Part shown: positions 33,340 through 39,858 of the stretch, piece by piece
Position numbering within the stretch: position 1 is the first letter of the stretch
Layout of the letters: every line of letters starts with the position of its first letter
Assembly (NCBI RefSeq): GCF_014489845.1
Contig: NZ_JABURY010000011.1
Coordinates: 1 to 39,931, forward strand
DNA: 39,931 nt
Source of the DNA: Frischella japonica
GTDB taxonomy: Bacteria > Pseudomonadota > Gammaproteobacteria > Enterobacterales > Orbaceae
Reading direction: 5' to 3'
The notes under the pieces: model-generated
The model's database searches: none
What the model was told of the DNA's origin: nothing
What the model saw: the letters and a program-made list of their open reading frames with translations, nothing else
Translations under genes and position numbers: made by a program

Positions 33340-34751
33340 ACATAATCCCTCATGATTTGTTCGCAGAACAGGCAGTTCTAGGCTCGATGATGTTGGATTT
33401 TGAATCTGAGCGCTGTCAAATAGCAATTAAGAAATTAAAACCAGATTCATTTTACAGCCGTCAGCATCAGATTATTTTTTCGGAAATGATTGAATTAAAT
33501 CGTAAGAATCAGCCCATAGATTTAATTACATTATCAGACAGCATGGAGAAAAGCGGGAGTTTAGATGATTGTGGTGGTTTAGCCTATCTGGCTGAGTTGT
33601 CAAAAAATACGCCAACAACGGCTAATGTTTCAGCATACACAAATATAGTCCGTGATAAATCAATTGAACGCTATACATTGAAAAAATTAAATGACTGTAG
33701 CGCAATGTTGTTAGAAAAATCAACATTATCAACGAGTGATAAATTATCAGCGATTCAATCCCTATTTACGCAAATTGATGACTACAACAAAACAGGAAAA
33801 ACAGTTGGGTTAAAACCGCTAATTGCCATCGCTGAAAAATGGACAGAAACATTAGAAAAACGATTAGAAAATGCAGATAGTGCACGTGGTTTATCAACTG
33901 GAATTGAAGCGCTAGATAAAAAACTGGCTCCTAAAGGTATCGTTCGAGGCTCATTATTTGTTGTTGGTGCTCGTCCAAAAATGGGTAAAACCACATTTGA
34001 AATAAATATGGCTCGCCATTGCGCAATGAATGAAAAATTACCAGTTTTAATGTTCTCTTTAGAAATGCAGGATGAGCAAATGCTGGAAAATATTTTGGCT
34101 CAGGAGTCGTGTGTGAACAGCGATATTTTCTATGATGGCGCATTGGGTCCGGAAGAGGGAGCTGAATTTTCGAGGGTTATGCATCATCTAAATGAGCTAA
34201 CAAAAACTAATAACATCTACATTGATGATACCCCAGCTATTACCTTGTCACATATACGCTCCGAGTCACGTCGAATGGCACGAGCGCGCGGACAGATAGG
34301 CATGATTATGGTCGATTATCTGACACTAATGGGAAAAGAAAAAATCGGTGATGACCAACGAAATGATTTGATATACGGAACTATTACAAAGGGTTTAAAA
34401 GCGATGGCTAAAGAATTGAATTGTGTAGTTGTTCTGTTAACTCAGTTAAACCGAAATCTAGAATCACGAGCAGATAAGCGCCCAATACCTAGTGATAGTC
34501 GTGATACAGGGCAAATCGAACAGGACTGTGATTACTGGTTAGGGATTTATCGTGATGCTGTTTACAACGAAAGTGCAGATAAGAACTTGATGGAAATAAA
34601 CGTGGCTTTAAATCGCCATGGTGCGGGTAATTTTACTGTATATGCAGGAATTAGTAATGGTCGTATTTATGAAGTTGATCAAGCTGAATCATACACTAAA
34701 GCACGCTCTGAGCCAGTGAAAAAAGAACGTAGATATGCGCAAGCGAGTTAA
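33336..34751 (+). CDS. dnaB: Replicative DNA helicase DnaB
   Basis: 471 residues. The N-terminal helical domain (EQAVLGSMMLD to AYTNIVRDKS) is followed by the RecA-like core with Walker A G211-x4-MGKTT (VGARPKMGKTTF), Walker B IMVDYLTLM, the LTQLNR motif and the C-terminal SRDTGQIEQDCD region. Hexameric 5'-3' helicase for phage replication, paired with the upstream O-like protein. Start overlaps the upstream stop (ATGA). Confidence 0.95.
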   Translation: MNIIPHDLFAEQAVLGSMMLDFESERCQIAIKKLKPDSFYSRQHQIIFSEMIELNRKNQPIDLITLSDSMEKSGSLDDCGGLAYLAELSKNTPTTANVSAYTNIVRDKSIERYTLKKLNDCSAMLLEKSTLSTSDKLSAIQSLFTQIDDYNKTGKTVGLKPLIAIAEKWTETLEKRLENADSARGLSTGIEALDKKLAPKGIVRGSLFVVGARPKMGKTTFEINMARHCAMNEKLPVLMFSLEMQDEQMLENILAQESCVNSDIFYDGALGPEEGAEFSRVMHHLNELTKTNNIYIDDTPAITLSHIRSESRRMARARGQIGMIMVDYLTLMGKEKIGDDQRNDLIYGTITKGLKAMAKELNCVVVLLTQLNRNLESRADKRPIPSDSRDTGQIEQDCDYWLGIYRDAVYNESADKNLMEINVALNRHGAGNFTVYAGISNGRIYEVDQAESYTKARSEPVKKERRYAQAS

Positions 34752-34776
34752 CCACTGCAAAAACGGACACTATCAC

Positions 34777-34902
34777 ATGCTAGACAAAATAGCATATGAC
34801 TATGTTACAGCGATTAAAAAACCTTTTGCAAATTCAACAAAAATTAAACATGAACTAGCAGAACAAGTTAAAAATATTCGGAAGAAGATAAAGAAAAATT
34901 AA
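34777..34902 (+). CDS. Small basic phage protein
   Basis: 41 residues (MLDKIAYDYVTAIKKPFANS then a Lys-rich helix EQVKNIRKKIKKN). An in-frame ATG at 34735, inside the helicase gene, would add 14 residues containing Cys and three His (VNHCKNGHYH) and may be the true start. Function unknown. Confidence 0.45.
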   Translation: MLDKIAYDYVTAIKKPFANSTKIKHELAEQVKNIRKKIKKN

Positions 34903-34918
34903 GGGAGTTGATACAAAA

Positions 34919-35065
34919 ATGGCTTACAAAATAACTGGGGTAATCATTAAAAAGGGACAGCAACCAACTAATTGGACACGTTTTACTAATAAAAAATTAA
35001 GTCATCTGGAATGCGAGAAAATAGTAGATGCTCAAATTATTGAATTTAAATGCAAAAGAGTTTAG
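34919..35065 (+). CDS. Small phage protein
   Basis: 48 residues: MAYKITGVIIKKGQQPTNWT followed by a basic segment and a C-terminal strand. AAGGGAG is 11 bases upstream. Its stop overlaps the start region of the next gene. Function unknown. Confidence 0.5.
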   Translation: MAYKITGVIIKKGQQPTNWTRFTNKKLSHLECEKIVDAQIIEFKCKRV

Positions 35066-35067
35066 AT

Positions 35068-35244
35068 ATGAATTTATCATCAGCTTTGGAGTACGAACTA
35101 AGAAAAAGTTTTGAAATAGCGGTCTGCAAGCAATTAGATTCTACTTATATCGAAAAAGATTCTAACGGTAATTATGTTAATGATTATGTTCAGAATGAAT
35201 GGATTAAAAACATCAATATTTTTAATTTTTTAAGTAATGAATAA
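35068..35244 (+). CDS. Hypothetical phage protein
   Basis: 58 residues from ATG 35068, with AAGAG seven bases upstream; an ATG at 35050 in the same frame is an alternative. Helical N-terminal half (SSALEYELRKSFEIAVCKQL). No recognised domain. Confidence 0.5.
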   Translation: MNLSSALEYELRKSFEIAVCKQLDSTYIEKDSNGNYVNDYVQNEWIKNINIFNFLSNE

Positions 35245-35266
35245 ATGAATTAAGGACTAGTGATAA

Positions 35267-35713
35267 ATGGATGATTTATGTCTACATTCAAGCAATATTA
35301 AATCAATTTTTAGCACTCTAATTGAGTTAGTTAAAAGCGAAAAACGATATCGGCTAACAATAAAAATTTGGAAAGACAAACGAACTATTGATCAAAACTC
35401 ACTATCTCATATGTGGTACACAGATATAGCTAAACAAGCCAATCAACGGTTAAAAACTAATTCATACACAATGGATAGCGTTAAACACGATTTAAAGGAG
35501 ATGTTTTTGGGATACGAGGAAATAGAACACAAAAACGTCATAACAGGAGAAATGACCAAAAAACTGGAGTTAATCAAAACATCCGATTTAGATATTGGGG
35601 AAATGCATTTTTTTCTACAGCAGGTTGAATCGTGGTCATATCAAAATGGGTTTAAATTACGAATACCAAATAATAGTGAGTACAGAAAATTACAATTAGA
35701 GCAGGTGGCATGA
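35267..35713 (+). CDS. ninB: NinB-like recombination protein
   Basis: 148 residues. RLTIKIWKDKRTIDQNSLSH then MWYTDIAKQ is the NinB hallmark (RS-x-DQN-x-L-H-MW), followed by LKEMFLGYEE and a closing helical part with MHFFLQQVESWSYQNG. NinB (Orf) binds single-stranded DNA and SSB and can replace RecFOR in lambda. It lies in the lambda nin position, between replication genes and Q. Confidence 0.85.
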   Translation: MDDLCLHSSNIKSIFSTLIELVKSEKRYRLTIKIWKDKRTIDQNSLSHMWYTDIAKQANQRLKTNSYTMDSVKHDLKEMFLGYEEIEHKNVITGEMTKKLELIKTSDLDIGEMHFFLQQVESWSYQNGFKLRIPNNSEYRKLQLEQVA

Positions 35714-35847
35714 TGAACGACACATTAAAAACAATTGATGAATGTATAAAAGAAGCCGAGCAACTATTGGCATGGTTATATGAACAACGTAGAGAATACA
35801 TAAATCAGCATAATTTAAATAAGGTTGACAATGAGCAAGCTAACTAA
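35710..35847 (+). CDS. Small helical phage protein
   Basis: 45 residues (MMNDTLKTIDECIKEAEQLL then AWLYEQRREYINQ), one amphipathic helix. ATGA overlap with ninB and an internal overlap with the next start support translation. Function unknown. Confidence 0.5.
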   Translation: MMNDTLKTIDECIKEAEQLLAWLYEQRREYINQHNLNKVDNEQAN

Positions 35848-36118
35848 GGAAGCAAAAGGGCGAGAGTGTCAAGTAAGGCTTCCGTGTTGTAACCACAACC
35901 CAGAAACAACCGTATTAGCTCATTATCGCTTAGCTGGTACGTGTGGTGTAGGTATGAAGCCTAACGACCTACAAGGCGCATGGGCGTGTTCAAGCTGTCA
36001 TGATGAAATCGATCGCAGAACAAGAAATCATGAGCATGAGTTCGTTAGATTAGCTCACGCCGAGGGGGTTTTGAGAACAATTAATATTCTGGCCAAAGAG
36101 GAGAAGATTAAACTATGA
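35831..36118 (+). CDS. ybcO: YbcO-like nuclease (DUF1364)
   Basis: 95 residues from ATG 35831 (AAGG upstream; frame open from TTG 35825). An HNH-like zinc-binding layout: RLPCCNHNPETTVLAHYR, GVGMKPNDLQGAWACSSCHD, then RRTRNHEHEF and a C-terminal helix. YbcO proteins are structure-specific metal-dependent endonucleases of lambdoid phages, in the same place relative to ninB and Q. Confidence 0.85.
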   Translation: MSKLTKEAKGRECQVRLPCCNHNPETTVLAHYRLAGTCGVGMKPNDLQGAWACSSCHDEIDRRTRNHEHEFVRLAHAEGVLRTINILAKEEKIKL

Positions 36119-36459
36119 AACCAGGGGTATATGCGCTCGGACGACTCAAAACAGGTCAAATGAATAAAACGGAGCAAGAATATTGTGATTACTTAAAGCT
36201 GTTGAAGTCGGCTAATAAAATACTGTGGTTTAAATTCGAGGGCATAAAGTTTAGATTAGCTGATAATACCTTTTATACCCCTGATTTTGCTGTAATGAAT
36301 AAAAATAACGAAATAGAGCTGCATGAAGTTAAAGGGTTTTGGATGGATGATGCACGAGTAAAAATAAAAATAGCATCTGATTTGTACCCATTTAAATTTA
36401 TTGCAATCAAAAAGAAAGCAAAAAAGGATGGTGGTGGTTGGGGAATAGAAGAATTTTAG
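36115..36459 (+). CDS. DUF1064 PD-(D/E)XK nuclease
   Basis: 114 residues. NKTEQEYCDYL (helix with Glu), FRLADNTFYTPDFAV and ELHEVKGFWMDDAR give the catalytic set D57...E71-V-K73 of the PD-(D/E)XK fold. Members take the place of RusA or other junction-resolving nucleases in lambdoid phages. ATGA overlap with ybcO. Confidence 0.8.
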   Translation: MKPGVYALGRLKTGQMNKTEQEYCDYLKLLKSANKILWFKFEGIKFRLADNTFYTPDFAVMNKNNEIELHEVKGFWMDDARVKIKIASDLYPFKFIAIKKKAKKDGGGWGIEEF

Positions 36460-36468
36460 AGGTGAATA

Positions 36469-37080
36469 ATGCCAGTAGAATATAAATATATTGAAGATGA
36501 ACCTGAGATTGTTGTAAAACCGATTAAAAACGTAAGATTTAAAGTAGATTTCGATATAACTGATGTATGCGCGCGATTTGGCAACTGGTCAAGACGTCGT
36601 TTATATTTAAATCAAAACACGCCATCTTATTATCAATCTCAGCCAAAACAATCAAGAGAGGTTTGCTCGGATAATGATGCGCAATTAATTAACACCGCCT
36701 TTCTTGAAATATTAAGATTAAATATATCTAATTCAAAAGATATTTATGAAGTTTTAATTTTATTCTATTTCGGTGAAAAACAAATCATTACAGACTATGT
36801 TGCAACCGAGGGGTATGTGAGAAATGAATGGAAAAAGCAGGTAAGTGGCATTCATAGTGTTCCGGCGAAACAAATAGCTAAAGGCATTAGAGTTGATCAC
36901 ATCTATATAGTGAAACCTCTGTCATTACAAGATATCGCAAGAAAACTTGATACAAACTGGAACGCTGTAGATAAGCTAAAGAAAAGTGGAGAAAATTTTT
37001 TAACTGGTTATTTTTCTGCATTAAAATCAATATCTGGTATTGAGCTAGATATGTTAAAAGATAGATTTATTTATAATTGA
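36469..37080 (+). CDS. Q-like late antiterminator
   Basis: 203 residues with two helical parts. WSRRRLYLNQNTPSYYQ near the N terminus and the C-terminal LSLQDIARKLDTNWNAVDKL helix-turn-helix followed by GENFLTGYFSAL resemble the DUF1133/antitermination Q group. Position after the nin-region nucleases and ahead of the late promoter and holin (interrupted by the anti-CRISPR cassette) supports the role of loading RNA polymerase for late transcription. Confidence 0.7.
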   Translation: MPVEYKYIEDEPEIVVKPIKNVRFKVDFDITDVCARFGNWSRRRLYLNQNTPSYYQSQPKQSREVCSDNDAQLINTAFLEILRLNISNSKDIYEVLILFYFGEKQIITDYVATEGYVRNEWKKQVSGIHSVPAKQIAKGIRVDHIYIVKPLSLQDIARKLDTNWNAVDKLKKSGENFLTGYFSALKSISGIELDMLKDRFIYN

Positions 37081-37167
37081 CATTGCTTAATATCTTGATT
37101 ATCATCATTCCATGAAGTGATAAATCCTTCATATTTTGTCCTATTGTTAGTTGCGTGAATGAAATGA

Positions 37168-37204
37168 TAAACCTCAGATGTCTGGTACACCTCTGAGGTT
37201 TTTT
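37168..37204 (+). terminator. Strong intrinsic terminator after Q
   Basis: Arms AAACCTCAGA and TCTGAGGTTT with a 13-base loop are followed by more T. It separates the early rightward operon from the anti-CRISPR cassette. Confidence 0.85.
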
Positions 37205-37242
37205 ATTGCGTAAAAATAGCACAAAATGCTAAAAATTATATA

Positions 37243-37271
37243 TTTACATATAACGTCCGTTATACTATAAT
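37243..37271 (+). promoter_or_regulatory. Promoter and operator of the anti-CRISPR cassette
   Basis: -35 TTTACA (37243-37248), 17-bp spacer, -10 TATAAT (37266-37271). The spacer carries a perfect palindrome TATAACG-TC-CGTTATA (37249-37264). A repressor on it would block RNA polymerase directly, as Aca proteins do at acr promoters. Confidence 0.8.
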
Positions 37272-37304
37272 GGCTTCATAAATTATAAATGAGGTTATAA
37301 AAAA

Positions 37305-37799
37305 ATGAAATTATTCCACGGATCAAAAGAAAGCAATTTACAATATAAAGATAATGATATATGCAATATCTATAATGGTTCATTGTTTTTTTCTGATAGT
37401 TTCCAATCCGCTCTATCTCATGGTAGTTATGTTTATTCATTTGAAATTGATGAAGAAAACATTTTAAGCCATCGCGAACTGGTTTCAATGCAATATTCAG
37501 CAGATGTTGATGTATCTGAGATATTAAAGGAAATTGCTTTGGATTCTGGATTTAATGTCGATTCTGATGAAAAACTAGAAAGACTGGCTGAGCTTGTTAT
37601 TGATAATATCGGCGTTTACAAGTGGACTGATGATGATATTGATTTGTTGAATGTATCCAACATTACTTATGTCGGATGGGAAGCTCAGCGCTTGCGTTCT
37701 GTGTTGGCCCAAAGATTGGGCTATAGCGCTGTTGAAGTTCGAGATGAACACGGTACTAGTTTTATGGTTTTAAACCCTGATTTGGTGAAGGAGTTTTAA
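37305..37799 (+). CDS. acrIF11: AcrIF11-like anti-CRISPR ADP-ribosyltransferase
   Basis: 164 residues. MKLFHGS at the start, then GSLFFSDSFQSALSHG (25-40), and WEAQRLRSVLAQRLGY (125-140) followed by SAVEVRDEHGTS (141-152), match AcrIF11 (LFHGS, ALSHG, WELQRLRGVLAVRLGYTSVE, DEHGT) almost block for block. AcrIF11 uses NAD to ADP-ribosylate the PAM-reading Asn of Cas8f and so disables type I-F interference. This copy is about 30 residues longer, through an acidic insert near 45-115. First gene of the cassette, with GAGG upstream; its stop overlaps the next ATG (TAATG). Confidence 0.88.
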   Translation: MKLFHGSKESNLQYKDNDICNIYNGSLFFSDSFQSALSHGSYVYSFEIDEENILSHRELVSMQYSADVDVSEILKEIALDSGFNVDSDEKLERLAELVIDNIGVYKWTDDDIDLLNVSNITYVGWEAQRLRSVLAQRLGYSAVEVRDEHGTSFMVLNPDLVKEF

Positions 37800-37984
37800 T
37801 GGCAACAGAGGCGCAAAAAAGGGCGGTTGCTAAGCGTAGAATGAAGCTTGAATCATTACGGTTTGACTTTAATACTCAAAAATCTTCAGATATTGAAGCG
37901 CTAAATAAATTTAATCAATTATCTGAAAAATTTAATAGCAAAAAAGAAGCATTAATATATTTAATCAATTTATCAAATAAATAG
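37799..37984 (+). CDS. Ribbon-helix-helix-like protein, candidate anti-CRISPR-associated repressor
   Basis: 61 residues. A basic N-terminal arm (QKRAVAKRRMK), a short strand LESLRFDF, and two helices (SSDIEALNKFNQLSEKF; SKKEALIYLINLSN) give the ribbon-helix-helix outline. It is translationally coupled to acrIF11 (AAGGAG, TAATG overlap). In acr operons a small DNA-binding Aca gene usually follows the acr and represses the promoter, so it is the natural binder of the 37249-37264 palindrome. Not one of the helix-turn-helix Aca families that I can recall. Confidence 0.6.
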   Translation: MATEAQKRAVAKRRMKLESLRFDFNTQKSSDIEALNKFNQLSEKFNSKKEALIYLINLSNK

Positions 37985-38001
37985 CTTAAGATGAGGTAGC
38001 T

Positions 38002-39264
38002 ATGATAGTAACACATTCCAACAAGTTTCTAACACCCAAGAGCAAGGTTGTCGGCGGTGTTTTAAATTCAGCTTTAGATATTCCTGAATTTTTCATCAGT
38101 TCCAACTATGCTAGTCAATCAAAAAAATATTGGGCAAACCCGTCAAGCGCAGCTTACTATAAAGAAGCTAAAGAAATGGCGGAAAAAGCAAATAAAGAAG
38201 GAGTTAATGAAAATTGTTTCCCTGATTTTGTTGATGGATTTACTAAACAGTTGTTTTTAAAGGTCCCGAGAGGCTATATTGTGCATTCTCCTTTAACATC
38301 CTGCGCTTTAGTTGACGAATTCACAACAAAAGCTAGAGCGGTCCATAGGGTTTTTCTTGAAAAATATTTAGCTCACAAGGAAGAAATGAAAAAAAATAGA
38401 AAAATTCGACCGGTGAAGTTTATGGGTTCGGGATATTTTGATCATCAGATACAGCCTCGTGGTGTTACTCTAGGCAATAGGGGTGAGCTGGCTGTAAATC
38501 ATGGTGGCAACTTTTTTGTGAGAAACGCCCCTTTTTGGGGGATTGTTAAGCGAAAAATATTTAAGTATTCATTACCCGACGATAGAAAATATTTATTTTT
38601 TTATGGTTCATTAGAAAACGCTAATTTTAATTCGGGTTTTATTTCATCTGGATTACCTGCAATTACTGCTGTTGGTGGCATGATCGAGTCGGTTGAATTA
38701 AAATTAAATTATGATAAACCGATACGGTTTGCATTTGGTTTGAAAAATCATAGCTTTTCAAAAGGGGGCAAACTCGGATCTACATTAGGAAAAGATCGAA
38801 AGGCTGTACCGCTTTTAGTTTGTGAAGAAAAAACAGGTTCATTAGATTTTGTTATTGTGCTAGATGTTACTAATTTTGATAGTGATAATATTAAAAATGA
38901 ACTTATGAAAATTTCAAGATTGGCTGGCGGTTCTATTTTTAATTATAAAATAACTACAGAGGAAATTAACGAGGAGGAGGAATACTTTTTTATCAGAAAA
39001 TGTACTTTTAAAATGCGTCAAGCTATAAAAAGCGGTGATGTAATTAATTACATTATAACAAATAGATTGTATCCATTGGCTTGCGGTTATGCTTTACTGC
39101 AAAAGCCAAGTAAAAAAGATGGAGCAAGGGTTGGGGTTAATAATAAAACATACAAACATGCATTTAGTGAAACTCTTTTTTTACCAGTTAGAATTAGTAG
39201 GAGATTGGATTATAAATCATTTTTCAAACGAAGAATTTACAAAAATTGTACTGCATATGTTTGA
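38002..39264 (+). CDS. Shortened Cas8f-Cas5f fusion-like protein
   Basis: 420 residues. Part one resembles Cas8f (Csy1): IVTHSNKFLTPK (2-13) for LVTHTLKPIHP; TKQLFLKVPRGYIVHSPL (81-98) for AKQLYFPLP-GYHLLAPL; QPRGVTLGN then GGNFFVRNAPFW (168-179) for KPQNISQLN and the LLPSLPPNW strand. The N-terminal about 60 residues and C-terminal helical bundle of Csy1 are missing. Part two resembles Cas5f (Csy2): LENANFNSGFISSGLPA (204-220), RLAGGSI (306-312), YPLACGYALL (357-366), HAFSETLFLP (386-395). The PAM-reading Lys and Asn positions hold Q151 and G154. GAGGTAG precedes ATG. Confidence 0.75.
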   Translation: MIVTHSNKFLTPKSKVVGGVLNSALDIPEFFISSNYASQSKKYWANPSSAAYYKEAKEMAEKANKEGVNENCFPDFVDGFTKQLFLKVPRGYIVHSPLTSCALVDEFTTKARAVHRVFLEKYLAHKEEMKKNRKIRPVKFMGSGYFDHQIQPRGVTLGNRGELAVNHGGNFFVRNAPFWGIVKRKIFKYSLPDDRKYLFFYGSLENANFNSGFISSGLPAITAVGGMIESVELKLNYDKPIRFAFGLKNHSFSKGGKLGSTLGKDRKAVPLLVCEEKTGSLDFVIVLDVTNFDSDNIKNELMKISRLAGGSIFNYKITTEEINEEEEYFFIRKCTFKMRQAIKSGDVINYIITNRLYPLACGYALLQKPSKKDGARVGVNNKTYKHAFSETLFLPVRISRRLDYKSFFKRRIYKNCTAYV

Positions 39265-39274
39265 TTGTTTATCG

Positions 39275-39304
39275 TTGACTAAATAGAACGGTTTGAAGTA
39301 TAAT
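39275..39304 (+). promoter_or_regulatory. Promoter of the repeat array
   Basis: -35 TTGACT (39275-39280), 18-bp spacer, -10 TATAAT (39299-39304). Transcription would begin near 39311, leaving a leader of under 20 nt before the first repeat at 39328. It lies 10 bp past the stop of the Cas8f-Cas5f-like gene. Confidence 0.8.
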
Positions 39305-39327
39305 TTTTTTACTTCTTTAGGAGTGAA

Positions 39328-39553
39328 TTACTGCTGAACAAGCAGTTAAGAAATATGAGTGTGTTTTTATTACCGCTGAATAAGCGGTTCAGAAATATAA
39401 AATTTCGTTCAATCATTACAGCTGAATAAGCAGTCAAGAAATATTAAATTTTTTTCAGTGTATAAATATTTTTCTCACCGCCGAGTAGGTGGTTAAGAAA
39501 TATGAGTTTTTTTAATAAATTTTTATTACCGCCGGATAGGCGGTGTCTAACTT
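39328..39553 (+). CRISPR. Five type I-F-like repeats with short irregular spacers
   Basis: 28-bp units at 39328-39355, 39370-39397, 39416-39443, 39475-39502 and 39526-39553. Each has TTA/TCA, a 5-bp stem (CTGCT-AGCAG, CCGCT-AGCGG, CAGCT-AGCAG, CCGCC-GGTGG, CCGCC-GGCGG), a G-N3-A loop such as GAATA, and in the first four an 8-base 3' handle close to TTAAGAAA, matching the I-F repeat (CTGCC-GTATA-GGCAG-CTAAGAAA). Spacers are 14, 18, 31 and 23 bp and T-rich; normal I-F spacers are 32. The last unit has lost the handle. No cas1 is present in the window. Confidence 0.8.
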
Positions 39554-39566
39554 TTATAGAAAAAGC

Positions 39567-39595
39567 TTGACTTCTTAAGAGTTACGTAGTATAAA
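39567..39595 (+). promoter_or_regulatory. Late promoter, pR'-like
   Basis: -35 TTGACT (39567-39572), 17-bp spacer, -10 TATAAA (39590-39595). A terminator follows within 50 bp and then the lysis region, the lambda pR'-tR'-S arrangement on which Q acts. Confidence 0.7.
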
Positions 39596-39621
39596 GTATT
39601 CAGACTGGTATAATTGTATGT

Positions 39622-39647
39622 AAAGCTCGCATTAGCGGGCTTTTTTT
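39622..39647 (+). terminator. tR'-like intrinsic terminator
   Basis: Stem AAAGCTCGC/GCGGGCTTT (one G-T pair), loop ATTA, then a T run. It would end a transcript of about 45 nt from the late promoter unless Q modifies the polymerase. It would also end array transcripts. Confidence 0.8.
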
Positions 39648-39658
39648 ATGTTCAAAAT

Positions 39659-39720
39659 TTGAGTAAGCCGGTTTTATTTTTAAACTATATATCGATATTT
39701 TTATTCCTCGGCTTGCTCAA
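39659..39720. repeat. Long-loop inverted repeat before the lysis gene
   Basis: 12-base arms TTGAGTAAGCCG and CGGCTTGCTCAA (one mismatch, G-T in RNA) enclose about 38 bases of AT-rich sequence. The rest of 39650-39858 has no gene. Confidence 0.6.
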
Positions 39721-39858
39721 TTCAAATCTTATCTATCGCGTGTATAAAAAGTTACGACCCCGTCAAAATTGGCGAGGTTAGCCAAATCGACAGCAAAGTC
39801 AGATCGTTTACTCATTAGCCAGTACGCTAACACTTATAATTAATAAGAAGATTTAATC

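Noticed and set aside
37276-37488. Minus-strand open frame opposite acrIF11
   Set aside because: No ribosome binding site, low-complexity Tyr/His-rich product, and full overlap with a well-supported gene.
39328-39553. A conventional, actively acquiring type I-F CRISPR array
   Set aside because: Spacers vary from 14 to 31 bp and are low-complexity, repeats are degenerate, no adaptation genes occur in the window, and the cassette begins with an anti-CRISPR.
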